This document shows, piece by piece, positions 36,194-46,215 of a stretch of DNA of 64,000 nt (positions are counted from its first letter, which is position 1; the number at the start of each line of letters is the position of its first letter). The translations under genes were made by a program, and so were the position numbers. The stretch is from Sciscionella marina DSM 45152. Its GTDB lineage: Bacteria; Actinomycetota; Actinomycetes; Mycobacteriales; Pseudonocardiaceae. The notes beneath the pieces are model-generated. The model did not search any database and was not told the DNA's origin. It saw nothing but the letters and a program-made list of their open reading frames with translations. Location: assembly GCF_000379465.1 (NCBI RefSeq), contig NZ_KB905380.1, forward strand, positions 682,001 through 746,000, written 5' to 3'.

Positions 36194-38362
36194 CTATTCC
36201 ACGCCCGCCGCGTCCATACCGCGCAGCTCCTTCTTCAGGTCGCCGATCTCGTCGCGCAGCCGGGCGGCGAGCTCGAACTGCAGATCGCGCGCCGCGTTCA
36301 TCATCTGCTCGTTGAGCTGGGCGATGAGGTCGGCGAGCTCGGCGCGCGGCATGTGCTTGACGTCCTCGGCCACGTACACCCCGGAGCTGCGGCCACCGGG
36401 TTCTCCCGCGGCGCGCTTGCCCCGCGAGGCATTGCGCCCGGAACCGCCGACGGCGACCTCCTCGGCCTCCTCCTCGTTCTCGGTGTAGACGCGGTCGAGG
36501 ATGTCGTTGATCTTCTTGCGCAGCGGCTGCGGATCGAGGCCCTTCTCCTTGTTGTAGGCCATCTGCTTCTCGCGGCGCCGGTTCGTCTCGTCGATGGCGT
36601 ACCGCATGGAGTCGGTGATCTGGTCGGCGTACATGTGCACCTGACCGGACACGTTGCGGGCGGCACGGCCGATGGTCTGGATCAGCGAACGGGACGAGCG
36701 AAGGAACCCTTCCTTGTCCGCGTCCAGGATCGAGACCAGCGAGACCTCGGGCAGGTCGAGCCCCTCACGCAGCAGGTTGATGCCGATCAGCACGTCGTAC
36801 TCGCCGAGCCGCAGCTCACGCAGCAGCTCCACCCGGCGCAGGGTGTCCACCTCGGAGTGCAGGTAACGCACCCGGATGCCGAGCTCGAGCAGGTAATCGG
36901 TGAGGTCCTCGGCCATCTTCTTGGTCAGCGTGGTCACCAGGACACGCTCGTCCTGGTCGGCGCGGTCCCGGATCTCGCCGACCAGGTCGTCGATCTGCCC
37001 CTCCGTCGGTTTGACAACGATCTCCGGATCGATCAGACCGGTCGGGCGGATCACCTGTTCGACGAACTCGCCGCCGGCCTGACCGAGTTCGTAATCGCCA
37101 GGGGTCGCGGACAGGTACACCGTCTGGCCGATACGGTCGACGAACTCCTCCCAGGTCAGCGGCCGGTTGTCCACCGCGGACGGGAGCCGGAAACCGTGCT
37201 CGACCAGGTTGCGCTTACGGGACATGTCGCCCTCGTACATCCCGCCGACCTGGGGCACCGTGTTGTGCGACTCGTCGATGACCAGCAGGAAGTCCTCGGG
37301 GAAGTAGTCGAGCAGCGTCGCCGGGGCGGACCCGGCCTCGCGGCCGTCGATGTGCCGCGAGTAGTTCTCGATCCCGGAACAGAACCCGACCTGGCGCATC
37401 ATCTCGATGTCGTAGCTGGTGCGCATCCGCAGGCGCTGCGCCTCCAGCAGCTTGCCCTGCTTCTCCAGTTCGGCGAGCCGCTGCTCCAGCTCGGCCTCGA
37501 TACCGGCGATCGCCTTCTCCATGCGCTCCGGACCGGCCACGTAATGGGTGGCCGGGAAGATGCGCAGCTCCTCCACCTCGTTGACCACCTCCCCGGTGAG
37601 CGGGTGCAGGTAGTAGAGCCGGTCGATCTCGTCGCCGAACAGCTCGACCCGGATCGCCAGCTCCTCGTAGGCCGGGATGATCTCCACGGTGTCCCCGCGC
37701 ACCCGGAAGGTCCCGCGCGCGAAGGCCATGTCGTTGCGGGTGTACTGCACATCCACCAGGGCGCGCAGGAAGTGGTCACGGTCGAGCTCCCCGCCGACCC
37801 GCAACGGGATCGAGCGGTCGAGATAGGACTGCGGGGTGCCGAGGCCGTAGATGCAGGACACGCTCGCCACCACGATCACATCCCGGCGGGAGAGCAGGCT
37901 CATCGTGGCCGAATGGCGCAGCCGCTCCACGTCGTCGTTGATCGAGGAGTCCTTCTCGATGTAGGTATCGGTCTGCGCGATGTAGGCCTCGGGCTGGTAG
38001 TAGTCGTAGTACGAGACGAAGTACTCGACCGCGTTGTCCGGGAAGAACCCGCGCAGCTCGTTGGCCAGCTGCGCCGCGAGGGTCTTGTTCGGCGCGAGCA
38101 CCAGGGTAGGCCGCTGCACCCGCTCCACGAGCCAGGCCGTGGTCGCCGACTTCCCGGTCCCGGTCGCGCCGAGCAGCACGATGTCCCGCTCGGCCGCCTC
38201 GAGCCGCCGGGTGAGCTCCTCGATCGCCTGCGGCTGGTCACCCGCCGGTTCGTAGTCGCTGACCACCCTGAACGTCCCAGGGGTACGTTCCACCTCCTCG
38301 ACGGGGCGGAACTCGGAGACGGCGAGGACCGGATGTTCTGTCGCGAATGCCACGTCGTCCAT
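36194..38362 (-). CDS. uvrB: UvrABC excinuclease subunit B
   Basis: 722-aa nucleotide-excision repair helicase-like protein that verifies damage and recruits UvrC. Walker A is [15 protein letters not shown]. The beta-hairpin region is [15 protein letters not shown]. Later motifs are [56 protein letters not shown] and QTIGRAARN. The C-terminal UVR domain ([20 protein letters not shown]) is intact. ATG at 38362 gives a normal length. Confidence 0.96.
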   Translation of the reverse strand: MDDVAFATEHPVLAVSEFRPVEEVERTPGTFRVVSDYEPAGDQPQAIEELTRRLEAAERDIVLLGATGTGKSATTAWLVERVQRPTLVLAPNKTLAAQLANELRGFFPDNAVEYFVSYYDYYQPEAYIAQTDTYIEKDSSINDDVERLRHSATMSLLSRRDVIVVASVSCIYGLGTPQSYLDRSIPLRVGGELDRDHFLRALVDVQYTRNDMAFARGTFRVRGDTVEIIPAYEELAIRVELFGDEIDRLYYLHPLTGEVVNEVEELRIFPATHYVAGPERMEKAIAGIEAELEQRLAELEKQGKLLEAQRLRMRTSYDIEMMRQVGFCSGIENYSRHIDGREAGSAPATLLDYFPEDFLLVIDESHNTVPQVGGMYEGDMSRKRNLVEHGFRLPSAVDNRPLTWEEFVDRIGQTVYLSATPGDYELGQAGGEFVEQVIRPTGLIDPEIVVKPTEGQIDDLVGEIRDRADQDERVLVTTLTKKMAEDLTDYLLELGIRVRYLHSEVDTLRRVELLRELRLGEYDVLIGINLLREGLDLPEVSLVSILDADKEGFLRSSRSLIQTIGRAARNVSGQVHMYADQITDSMRYAIDETNRRREKQMAYNKEKGLDPQPLRKKINDILDRVYTENEEEAEEVAVGGSGRNASRGKRAAGEPGGRSSGVYVAEDVKHMPRAELADLIAQLNEQMMNAARDLQFELAARLRDEIGDLKKELRGMDAAGVE

Positions 38363-38422
38363 GCTACGAGCCCCCACCGACAGTTTTCGACGGCTCAGTG
38401 TTGTGCTCGCTACCCTCACGCC

Positions 38423-38944
38423 GTGATCCATGCTCCGAAGGTGGAGTCCTTCGACACCGAGGCCATGACCAACACCGATCCGAAAGGGCACATCCGGGAT
38501 GTGGACCGCTACGAGGAGACCCGGTCCGGGCTGTATCTCGCCCGCCCGACACCGGGGCGGCCGCAGTTTCACTACATCGAGTCCTGGCTGCTGCCCGAGC
38601 TGAATCTGCGTATCACCGACTTCCACTTCAACCCGGGACACGAGTTCCAGGACTTCTATCTCGACGTGGTGGACATCGAACGCTCCGGGGCGGTGTGGCG
38701 CTCGACCGATCTTTACCTGGACCTCACTCTCTATCACCACGACCGGATCGAAGTACTGGATGTCGACGAGCTGCTCGCGGCCGTTCCCGCTGGCCATATC
38801 AGCGCCGAAAAGGCGGAATCCGTGCTGCGTACAGGGTTCGCCACAGTCCAGGGAATCGCCGCGAACGGCTATGATCTGGAGACCTGGCTCGCCGCGCTGA
38901 ACATCACGCTGAGTTGGCGACGGTGGCCGCAGCCTGGTCGCTAG
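38423..38944 (+). CDS. DUF402 domain protein
   Basis: 173-aa DUF402 protein; relatives include nucleoside di/triphosphatases, but the activity here is unproven. Typical stretches are [32 protein letters not shown] and [23 protein letters not shown] at 38423 is the likely start. Divergent from uvrB, as in mycobacteria, and followed after 10 bp by a secreted esterase gene. Confidence 0.85.
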   Translation: MIHAPKVESFDTEAMTNTDPKGHIRDVDRYEETRSGLYLARPTPGRPQFHYIESWLLPELNLRITDFHFNPGHEFQDFYLDVVDIERSGAVWRSTDLYLDLTLYHHDRIEVLDVDELLAAVPAGHISAEKAESVLRTGFATVQGIAANGYDLETWLAALNITLSWRRWPQPGR

Positions 38945-38954
38945 ACTGAAAAAC

Positions 38955-39986
38955 ATGAATTCGTCCGGGGGTGAGCGCCGTCCTGCGCACGGCGCCACGG
39001 TGCGCGGCATCGCGCTCGGTGCCGCGCTCGCGCTCGCCGTCGGCGGGCTCACCGTGCTCGGTACCCAGGCCGCGCCGATCACCGAGGCGTCCTATTTCCA
39101 GGCGGCTCCCGCCCGGCCAGCCGCGGCACCGCTGATGCCGTGCACCCTGCGTAGGTCGGGAATGGCGACGGTGAATGTCGGCGGGCGCCCGACGACGATG
39201 TACGTACCGGCCAAGGCGGTCGGCCATGGCCGGGTGCCGACCATGGTGCTGTTGCACGGCACCGGAGGCAGCGGCAAGCGGCAGATCGAGACGAGCAGAC
39301 TGACCTCGACCGCGGACCGGTTCGGGTTCACCATCGCCGCACCGGACGGCGCCATCAAGTTCCGCAAGGGTCATGCGTGGAACGTTCCGGGAGTGCCGCT
39401 GGTCGGCGGGCACTGGCCGGCGCGCAGCGCACAGAACGACATCGGCTACCTGTCCCGGGTCATCGACACCATGATCGGCAGCAGCTGCGCCGATCCGAAA
39501 CGCGTCTATCTCAGCGGATTCTCCGGCGGTGCACGGATGGCCTCGGCCTATGCCTGCGCGGAGGCGGACCGGATCGCCGCGATCGCGCCGATCAGCGGAC
39601 TGCGCGCCGGACTTCCCGGAGCACACGGACTGCCCAGGCCGGCCAGCTGCCTGCCCCGCGAACCGGTGAGCGTGTTCGCCGTCGACGGAACCGGTGACCA
39701 CACCAATCCGTACCACGGCGGCGGACAGAAATACTGGGGCTACGGGGTGCTCAGCGCGTTCAACGAATGGGCGCGACTGGACCGCTGCGGCACCCGGCTG
39801 CCCCCGATCCCGCTCACCTCGAAGGCGAGCCTGCTCACCGCAGAGAACTGCGCGCGCCAGACCCGGGTGCAACTGCTGCGCCTCGACGGCGGCAAGCACC
39901 AGTGGCCGCTGCGGACGGCCAAGGTCGACCCGGAGCTGAACGTGAACGATCTGATGTGGCTCTCGCTGAGCCAGGTGCGCCGCTAG
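38955..39986 (+). CDS. Secreted LpqC/PHB-depolymerase-like esterase
   Basis: 343-aa alpha/beta hydrolase of the PHB depolymerase/feruloyl esterase group. N-terminal hydrophobic signal/anchor (about 18-38). The oxyanion segment is [14 protein letters not shown], the nucleophile Ser is in [17 protein letters not shown], and the later Asp ([11 protein letters not shown]) and His (GGKHQWPL) regions fit. Cysteines at several places suggest extracellular disulfides. The stop overlaps the convergent coaE stop through CTAG. Confidence 0.85.
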   Translation: MNSSGGERRPAHGATVRGIALGAALALAVGGLTVLGTQAAPITEASYFQAAPARPAAAPLMPCTLRRSGMATVNVGGRPTTMYVPAKAVGHGRVPTMVLLHGTGGSGKRQIETSRLTSTADRFGFTIAAPDGAIKFRKGHAWNVPGVPLVGGHWPARSAQNDIGYLSRVIDTMIGSSCADPKRVYLSGFSGGARMASAYACAEADRIAAIAPISGLRAGLPGAHGLPRPASCLPREPVSVFAVDGTGDHTNPYHGGGQKYWGYGVLSAFNEWARLDRCGTRLPPIPLTSKASLLTAENCARQTRVQLLRLDGGKHQWPLRTAKVDPELNVNDLMWLSLSQVRR

Positions 39987-41182
39987 CTCTCCGGGGGTAC
40001 CCAGCCGGTACGGCGCGCCCAGGCCCGGGCCCGTTCATAGGCCCGATCGAACCAGGGTTCCTTGGCCTGCGCGTACTCCCCCGTGCTCGCGTGCCGGTCG
40101 GCGAGCTCGCGTTTCCGGACGAGGTACGCCGCCGTCTCCTCCTGGTCGGCGCGCAGCCAGTCCCGGAACAACAGCGCGCACTCGGCGGCCGGGCCGTCCG
40201 CGACCCGCACGTGCAGGTGGGTGAACCGGCCGGGATCCGCGCTGCCATGGAAGCGTTTGAGCACCTTCCCGCCCGCCGGGTTCGCGTCGTCCCATCCGGG
40301 TTTCGTGTTGTCCCACCACTGCCCCTCGCGCGCGGGCAGGCCGATTCCGGCGAGCGCGCCCGCCAGCCGGTCGGCGGTGTCCAGATCGGGGACGAGCAGC
40401 TGCATGTCGATGACGTCCTTGGCACCGAGTCCGGGCACCGAGGTCGAGCCGATGTGCTGGACCGGGTAGTCCCCGACCGCCGAGGTGATCCGTGCCCGCA
40501 ACCGTTCGGCGATCTCCGGCCAGCGCCGGTCGTAGTCCACGATGCGCGGCGTCTCGGGTTCGGCGCACCTGCCGAGCCGCTGGTTCGCCTCGAAGGGCAC
40601 CAGGCGGTCGGCCCACAATTCATCGACCGCGCGCAGTGTTTCGTCGGCGCTGCCCGCATTGTCCAGCCAGACATCGGCGACCGCGCGCCGCTGTGCCTCG
40701 CTCGCCTGCGCCTCGATCCGCTCCCTGGCCTGCTGTTCGGTCATGTCCCGGCTCGCCAGCAGCCTCTCGATGCGCAGCGGCACCGGCGCGTCGACCACGA
40801 TCACCAGGTGATAGGCGGGAGCGAGGCCGTTCTCCACGAGCAGTGGCACATCGTGCACCACGATCGCGTCCTCGGCGGCCCCCTCGATCAGTTCCGCCGT
40901 GCGCGCGCCCACCCGCGGATGCACGATCCCGTTGAGCCTGGCCCGCGCGGTGGCATCGGAGAAAACGGTCGCGGCGAGTTTCGGGCGGTCCAGATCCCCC
41001 TGTTCGGTCAGTATCCGGGTGCCGAACTCGGCGACCACCTCATCGAGCCCCTCGGTCCCCCTTGCCACGACCTCCCGCGCGATCGCATCGGCGTCGATCA
41101 GCACCGCACCGTGTTCGGCGAGCCGCGCCGATACCGTCGATTTGCCCGCACCGATTCCCCCGGTCAACCCAACCCGCAACAT
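39983..41182 (-). CDS. coaE: Dephospho-CoA kinase fused to a GrpB/UPF0157 domain
   Basis: 399-aa two-domain protein. The N-terminal CoaE (1-200) performs the last step of CoA synthesis; its P-loop is [20 protein letters not shown], with [25 protein letters not shown] and [12 protein letters not shown]. The C-terminal GrpB/UPF0157 domain (about 215-380) has [16 protein letters not shown] and [20 protein letters not shown], a nucleotidyltransferase-like fold of unknown role. The same fusion occurs in mycobacteria (Rv1631). Confidence 0.94.
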   Translation of the reverse strand: MLRVGLTGGIGAGKSTVSARLAEHGAVLIDADAIAREVVARGTEGLDEVVAEFGTRILTEQGDLDRPKLAATVFSDATARARLNGIVHPRVGARTAELIEGAAEDAIVVHDVPLLVENGLAPAYHLVIVVDAPVPLRIERLLASRDMTEQQARERIEAQASEAQRRAVADVWLDNAGSADETLRAVDELWADRLVPFEANQRLGRCAEPETPRIVDYDRRWPEIAERLRARITSAVGDYPVQHIGSTSVPGLGAKDVIDMQLLVPDLDTADRLAGALAGIGLPAREGQWWDNTKPGWDDANPAGGKVLKRFHGSADPGRFTHLHVRVADGPAAECALLFRDWLRADQEETAAYLVRKRELADRHASTGEYAQAKEPWFDRAYERARAWARRTGWVPPES

Positions 41183-41348
41183 GGGCCCAGTCTTTCACCC
41201 GCCGCGTGGATTCGCCCGGATCCCGGGCTGTACCGCATGAGCCAGGCGTACGCAATACCAATTTCGGGGACACGCCGCGAAGGTCCACGGTATCGGCACC
41301 CCGGTTCCGTAGGGTTCGCACGAACTGCGTAACCGACGGGAGAGGCTG

Positions 41349-41576
41349 ATGAAGGGCAACGGCCACAACGGCGGGCGGCACCGGCTCGGCGAACCGGGCC
41401 TGGTGCACTGCGTGCGGCACCACGAGGTCGCCGAGGCGCTCGCCGAATTCCGCCGGAGCTGGTTCACCGCGATCCTGGTTCCCGCCAAGCACAGCCTCGC
41501 CGGGCTGCGCAAGCGTGCCGCCCGCGCGGCGATCGAGAACGCCTGGGCTCCGACGCGCGCGCAGGCGGCCGGGTAA
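41349..41576 (+). CDS. Small hypothetical protein
   Basis: 75-aa reading frame starting at ATG 41349 with GGGAGAGG upstream at good spacing. Contains VHCVRHHEVAEALAEFRRSW and a basic C-terminus. No domain recognised, no membrane segment or signal. It stands alone between coaE and the SDR gene. The good ribosome binding site is the main support. Confidence 0.5.
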   Translation: MKGNGHNGGRHRLGEPGLVHCVRHHEVAEALAEFRRSWFTAILVPAKHSLAGLRKRAARAAIENAWAPTRAQAAG

Positions 41577-41775
41577 CAGATCTTCCCCAGCGGCGGAGCA
41601 GCTCCCACAACCGATCATCGACCGGGCGCTGCTGCCGGTACCCCGCCATGAACAGCGATTCGCTCTTGCTCGGCTCCTGAAGCCCCGTAACGACACACCC
41701 CGAGGTCCGAGGCCGGATCCAGGGGAGGCTCCGACGACTGGCGTTGAGACCCGGCTCGGCGGTGTTCACGAAGGC
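41577..41775. other. Non-coding stretch at the edge of the acquired segment
   Basis: About 200 bp without a plausible complete gene. On the minus strand one frame reads as protein-like for about 40 codons (FMAGYRQQRPVDDRLWELL) but lacks a start and is not recognised; it may be a decayed gene or chance. Confidence 0.3.
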
Positions 41776-41808
41776 CCGTCGGCCGCTGGAAAAGCCTCGC
41801 GCCGACGG
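41776..41808 (-). terminator. Hairpin after the SDR gene
   Basis: Perfect arms CCGTCGGC / GCCGACGG with a 17-nt loop, two bases beyond the SDR stop on the minus strand. No long U-tract. Likely terminator of the SDR transcript. Confidence 0.55.
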
Positions 41809-41809
41809 C

Positions 41810-42613
41810 CTAGGTACCTGATGCGGTCGTGGCGATGCCGCCGTCGACCGGGATGATGGTGCCCGTGAGGTAGGAGCCGGCCCGGCTGGCAAGGAACACG
41901 GCGGTACCTGCCATGTCGTCGTCGCGGCCGAGCCGGCGCAGCGGGGCCTTCGCCGCGATCGTGTCGCCGACGGCATCGAGCGTGGACGCCATCATCTGCG
42001 AGGGGAACGGTCCCGGGGCTACCGCGTTCACCGTGACGTGCTGTGGGCCCAGTTCTCTGGCAAGCACTCTGGTGAGTTGATGGAGTGCCGCTTTGCTGCC
42101 GGCGTACGAGTAGTTGGGCGACTCGGCAACGTGGATGGCGGCGATGCTGCCGATGTTGATGATCCGCGCGGGATCACCGGCGGTGCCCGCCTTGCGAAGT
42201 GCGGGCAGCAGCGCCTGCACCAGCCAGAACGGCGACTTGAGGTTGAGGTCGATCACTGCGTCCCAGGCCTCGTCCGGGAACGCCTCCAGCGGCTCGCGCC
42301 ACATCGCTCCCGCGTTGTTGACGAGGATGTCCAGGCGTTCCGAGTCGACCTTGACGAGATCAGCGAGGCGCTGACACTCGTCGTGCCTGGACAGGTCGGC
42401 GGGGATTGCGTGAACGTCGCCGAATTCGGACAGTAGATGCTGTGCCTCCGCGCACGTGTCCGCCTTGCGTGAGCTGATGATGACGCGGGCGCCCGCCTGC
42501 AGGAGGCCGCGCGCGATCATCATCCCGATGCCCTTGGTGCCGCCGGTGACAAGTGCGTACTTCCCACTCAGATCGAAAAGGTCGGCGTGCGTGGTGAACT
42601 GGTTGTCCGCCAT
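41810..42613 (-). CDS. SDR family NAD(P)-dependent oxidoreductase
   Basis: 267-aa short-chain dehydrogenase/reductase. The cofactor motif is YALVTGGTKGIGMMIARGLL. NNAGAMWREPL, IINIGSIAAIHVAESPN and catalytic YSYAGSKAALHQL follow, and the C-terminal VDGG motif is present. ATG at 42613. Divergent from an MmyB-like regulator, a pairing described for this regulator family, so probably under its control. An aldo/keto reductase remnant lies just upstream. Confidence 0.9.
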   Translation of the reverse strand: MADNQFTTHADLFDLSGKYALVTGGTKGIGMMIARGLLQAGARVIISSRKADTCAEAQHLLSEFGDVHAIPADLSRHDECQRLADLVKVDSERLDILVNNAGAMWREPLEAFPDEAWDAVIDLNLKSPFWLVQALLPALRKAGTAGDPARIINIGSIAAIHVAESPNYSYAGSKAALHQLTRVLARELGPQHVTVNAVAPGPFPSQMMASTLDAVGDTIAAKAPLRRLGRDDDMAGTAVFLASRAGSYLTGTIIPVDGGIATTASGT

Positions 42614-42659
42614 GGGTCTTCGTCCCTTCTGTCGTGGAAGCATGTGCTGACACGGTCGC

Positions 42660-42862
42660 GAGTCCGGTACGGCTGAAGTGTCGCCGGCGCTTTCGTTCAG
42701 GGCGCCTGGGGCGGGTTCCCGGGCAGCCTCGCCCTCGGCTGGCTCCGGGGGCGCACCGTGGATGAAACCCATGCCCAGGCAACCGAGTCCCGGGGCTGAA
42801 CCTTCGAGGTGCTGCCCAAGTTTTCGTTTCCGCGCTGGAGATGCTCCTTCAATACAGGTCAT
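42660..42862 (-). pseudogene. N-terminal remnant of an aldo/keto reductase
   Basis: In frame with and upstream of the SDR start, the minus strand reads RKRKLGQHLEGSAPGLGCLG then MGFIHGAPPEPAEG, closely like the opening of aldo/keto reductases (RxLGxxLEVSALGLGCMGMS, then YGPP). Similarity fades after about 40 codons, although a GDTSAV stretch recalls the catalytic-Asp motif. No barrel or C-terminal part follows. The 454-bp gap 42614-43067 shows no other gene. Confidence 0.5.
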
Positions 42863-43067
42863 CCGGCCCGTTGCTCCCACTGTTCGGCCGGAACCGGTCA
42901 CCGCAGGTTAGAACCGCCTCGCGGGCGGCGGGGAGGACCTCCTTGTACCGGTGCTGCCGATGCCCCCTTGTCCTGTGGGTTGGGCGCATGCCGCAGGTGA
43001 GGGGGCGTAGCTGTCGGGGTACCAGCAGAACCTCCCTTTGCCTGCAGACATGGCCTACGGTGAAGGG

Positions 43068-43958
43068 GTGGCCACGATCGATCTGCGCACCGAGATCAAG
43101 GAATTCCTGAGCTCGCGTCGCGCGCGGATCACGCCGGAGCGGGCCGGACTGGCCGCTTATGGCGGCAACCGCCGGGTCAAAGGTCTGCGTCGCGAAGAGG
43201 TAGCTCTACTGGCAGGGGTATCGGTCGACTACTACGTGCGTATGGAGCGCGGCAGCCTCACCGGCGCCTCCGACGGGGTGCTCGACGCGTTGGCCTCTGC
43301 CCTGCAACTTGACGAGGCCGAACGCGATCACCTGTTCCACCTTGCGCGGCAGTCCAGGGCGCCCAGCGGTCCACGCCGCCGGCGACCCGCCGTGACGGTG
43401 CGTCCGGCGCTTCAGCAGATGCTCGACGCCATCGCCGATGCGCCGGCCTGGATCTGCAACGGCCGTTATGACGTGCTGGCCATGAATCGACTCGCCCGCG
43501 CACTGTATTCACCGATGCTGGCGGACACGCGACGGCCGGCGAACACCGCGCGGTTCGTATATCTGGATCCCGAAGCGGCTAGTACGTTTTTCGTCGACTA
43601 TGACCGAATCGCCTGCGATGTGGCCGCGAAGTTACGCATGGAGGCCGGCCGCAATCCGCACGATAAAAACCTGATCGCCCTGGTCGGTGAATTAGCGACA
43701 AGCAGTGAACTGTTCCGGCAGCGGTGGGCATCTCAGGACGTCCGGCTCCACCGGTCCGGACGCAAGCGTGTGCACCATCCGGTCGTCGGCCAGCTCGACC
43801 TGGACGTCGAGTCGATGGAGCTGCCTGCCGACCCCGGCCTGCGCCTGAACGTCTACACCGCGCCCACTGGCACGGCGACCGCGGACGGTCTGGCCCTATT
43901 GGCGTCGTGGGCGGCCAGCCAGGAGAAGCTGGCGACCGAGATTCAAGCACTCGGCTGA
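43068..43958 (+). CDS. Helix-turn-helix regulator with MmyB-like ligand domain
   Basis: 296-aa XRE-family regulator. The N-terminal HTH (RTEIKEFLSSRRARITPERA, GLRREEVALLAGVSVDYYVR) is followed by the MmyB-like domain (ALQQMLDAIADAPAWICNG, NTARFVYLDPEA, ADPGLRLNVYTA). The family is linked to fatty-acid binding and control of adjacent SDR genes. GTG at 43068 is preferred by family N-terminus; ATG at 43050 is possible. The divergent SDR gene is the probable target. Confidence 0.9.
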   Translation: MATIDLRTEIKEFLSSRRARITPERAGLAAYGGNRRVKGLRREEVALLAGVSVDYYVRMERGSLTGASDGVLDALASALQLDEAERDHLFHLARQSRAPSGPRRRRPAVTVRPALQQMLDAIADAPAWICNGRYDVLAMNRLARALYSPMLADTRRPANTARFVYLDPEAASTFFVDYDRIACDVAAKLRMEAGRNPHDKNLIALVGELATSSELFRQRWASQDVRLHRSGRKRVHHPVVGQLDLDVESMELPADPGLRLNVYTAPTGTATADGLALLASWAASQEKLATEIQALG

Positions 43959-44122
43959 TATGCCGACCTTTTCAGTCCATCTGAGTCAACGTTGAACGAT
44001 CGTCCGGCCGCCGCCGCGTCGACCCACGGTCGGCTCTTCACCGGCGCCGACGGACCCGCAGCGACACACCCAGTGGTTGAGGGCACCGATGAATTCCCCA
44101 CACGGAAGAGGTCAAGACGGCC

Positions 44123-44992
44123 ATGACGACCCACGTGCTCGAGACCCCCGAAGTCGACCTCGCCTACGACGTCCACGGCTCGCTGCCACCCGCCGACGGT
44201 CGTCCACCACTGGTCATGATCGGCCAACCCATGGAAGCCAGCGGCTTCACCACGCTTGCGTCGCACTTCCGCGACCGCACCGTGGTCACCTATGACCCGC
44301 GCGGTCTCGGCCGCAGCACCCGTAAAGACGGACGGGTCGATCATGCGCCCGAGGTGCAGGCCGCCGACGTGCACGCCCTCATCGACGTGCTCGGCGCAGG
44401 ACGAGTCGACATGTTCGCGAGCAGTGGCGGCGCGGTGACCGCGCTCGCCCTCGTGGCGAGGTACCCCGGCGACGTGACCATCCTGGTGGCTCACGAGCCA
44501 CCATTACTCCCGGTACTCCCCGACGCCACGGCCGCCGAGCGCGCTCGAGCCCACTATCGGGACACCTACGTCTCCCGGGGCTGGGGCGCCGGTATGGCGA
44601 CCTTCATCGCCATGACGACGTGGCAGGGCCAGTTCACTGACGACTACGTTGCCCAGCCCGCGCCGGATCCCGCCGCGTTCGGGCTGCCGACCGAAGACGA
44701 CGGCTCCCGCGCAGACCCGCTACTCTCCGACCGATCCCGGGCGATCACCAGCTACCACCCCGACGTCGACGCGCTGGCCGCTGCGCCGACCCGGGTCGTG
44801 ATCGCGGTGGGCGAGGAATCCCTGAACACCGTCACGGGACGCACCGCGATCGCGACTGCCGAACTGCTCGGCCGACAGGCGACGGTATTCCCCAGCCACC
44901 ACGGAGGCTTCCTCGACGGAGAGCCTGGCTACGCCGGCCGACCAGAGGCCTTCGCCCACACCCTGCGAAAGGTTCTCGACGACACCTGCTGA
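44123..44992 (+). CDS. Alpha/beta hydrolase
   Basis: 289-aa alpha/beta-hydrolase fold enzyme. The oxyanion area is VMIGQPMEASGFTTLASHF. YDPRGLGRSTR and nucleophile Ser in MFASSGGAVTALALVARYP are typical, with a late His in FPSHHGGFLDGEPGYAG. Cytosolic; substrate unknown. GGAAGAGG precedes ATG at 44123. It follows the MmyB-like regulator by 164 bp and may belong to the same acquired unit. Confidence 0.88.
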   Translation: MTTHVLETPEVDLAYDVHGSLPPADGRPPLVMIGQPMEASGFTTLASHFRDRTVVTYDPRGLGRSTRKDGRVDHAPEVQAADVHALIDVLGAGRVDMFASSGGAVTALALVARYPGDVTILVAHEPPLLPVLPDATAAERARAHYRDTYVSRGWGAGMATFIAMTTWQGQFTDDYVAQPAPDPAAFGLPTEDDGSRADPLLSDRSRAITSYHPDVDALAAAPTRVVIAVGEESLNTVTGRTAIATAELLGRQATVFPSHHGGFLDGEPGYAGRPEAFAHTLRKVLDDTC

Positions 44993-45101
44993 CCGCCGCC
45001 ACCGGCCTGCCGTCTCAGGACCCGATCGCATCGACCTGGCGGCCGCCGATTCCCTGGCATCAACTGTGATTCCGCGCGGTTTCGGCGACAATTCCAGACG
45101 A

Positions 45102-46127
45102 TCAGCCGAAGAAGACCTCGGCTTCCCGATAACGCTCCAGTGGCACCGTCTTGAGCGAGGCGGTGGCCTCGGCGAGCCGAACCCTGGTGATCTCGGTGCC
45201 GCGCAGCGCGACCATCACCCCGAAGTCCCCTTCCGCGACGGCATCCACCGCGTTCAGCCCGAACCGGGTGGCGAGCACCCGGTCGTAGGCGGTCGGTGTG
45301 CCGCCGCGCTGCACGTGCCCGAGCACCACCGCGCGGGATTCCTTGCCGGTCCGCTCGGCGAGTTCCTCGGCGAGCCAGTTGCCGACCCCGCCGAGGCGCA
45401 CGTGCCCGAAAGCGTCGCGGTCCCCGGTCTGCAGCACCTCGGCGCCGCCGTCGGGCACCGCTCCCTCGGCGACCACGATGATCGGGGCGAACTGGCGCTC
45501 GAACCTGCGCTGTACCCACTCGGTCACCTGCTCGATGGAGAACGGCCGCTCCGGGACGAGGATGACGTTCGCCCCACCGGCCAGCCCGGAGTGCAGCGCG
45601 ATCCATCCGGCGTGCCTGCCCATCACCTCGACCACGAGGGCCCGGTGGTGTGATTCGGCGGTGGTGCGCAGCCGGTCGATGGCCTCGGTGGCGATGTGCA
45701 CCGCGGTGTCGAAACCGAAGGTGTAGTCGGTCGCGGCGAGGTCGTTGTCGATCGTCTTGGGCACCCCGACCACCGGGATCCCGTCATCGGTGAGCCGCTT
45801 GGCCACCCCGAGCGTGTCCTCCCCGCCGACCGCGATCAGCGCGTCCACCCCGTGTTCGGCGACGACCGCGCGGATCCGGTCCACACCGCCCTCGACCGAA
45901 TAGGGATTCGTACGGCTCGAACCGAGGATCGTGCCACCCCTGGCCAGGATGTCCTCGACCTCGTCCAGGCCGAGTGGTTTGGTCAGACCGTCCATCGGGC
46001 CCTGCCAGCCGGTCCGGAATCCGAGGATGTCCCAGCCGTGTCCCTCGATCCCTTTCCGGACGACCGCCCTGATCACCGCATTCAGGCCGGGGCAGTCGCC
46101 GCCACCGGTGAGCACACCGATCCGCAT
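45102..46127 (-). CDS. pfkA: 6-phosphofructokinase, predicted PPi-dependent
   Basis: 341-aa phosphofructokinase with GVLTGGGDCPGLNAVIRAVV, GGTILGSSRTNP, PKTIDNDLAATDYTFGFDTA and VMGRHAGWIALHSGLAGGA. Residue 104 is Asp (GGEDT) and residue 124 is Lys (PKTIDND), the pair that marks pyrophosphate users; ATP enzymes have Gly at both. Closely resembles the enzyme type known from Amycolatopsis methanolica. ATG at 46127 gives the canonical N-terminus. Confidence 0.93.
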   Translation of the reverse strand: MRIGVLTGGGDCPGLNAVIRAVVRKGIEGHGWDILGFRTGWQGPMDGLTKPLGLDEVEDILARGGTILGSSRTNPYSVEGGVDRIRAVVAEHGVDALIAVGGEDTLGVAKRLTDDGIPVVGVPKTIDNDLAATDYTFGFDTAVHIATEAIDRLRTTAESHHRALVVEVMGRHAGWIALHSGLAGGANVILVPERPFSIEQVTEWVQRRFERQFAPIIVVAEGAVPDGGAEVLQTGDRDAFGHVRLGGVGNWLAEELAERTGKESRAVVLGHVQRGGTPTAYDRVLATRFGLNAVDAVAEGDFGVMVALRGTEITRVRLAEATASLKTVPLERYREAEVFFG

Positions 46128-46215
46128 ATTCGCTCCTCGCGCTTCGCCGCTATGACACCGCTCACTGTATCGGTTCGGCACGGCGCGCCGAGGAGGGTGA
46201 GCGCGCCGAGCCGAC

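Noticed and set aside
46183-46210. Direct repeat GCGCGCCGAG between pfkA and the exoribonuclease
   Set aside because: Two 10-bp GC-rich matches in GC-rich DNA are expected by chance and show no further structure.
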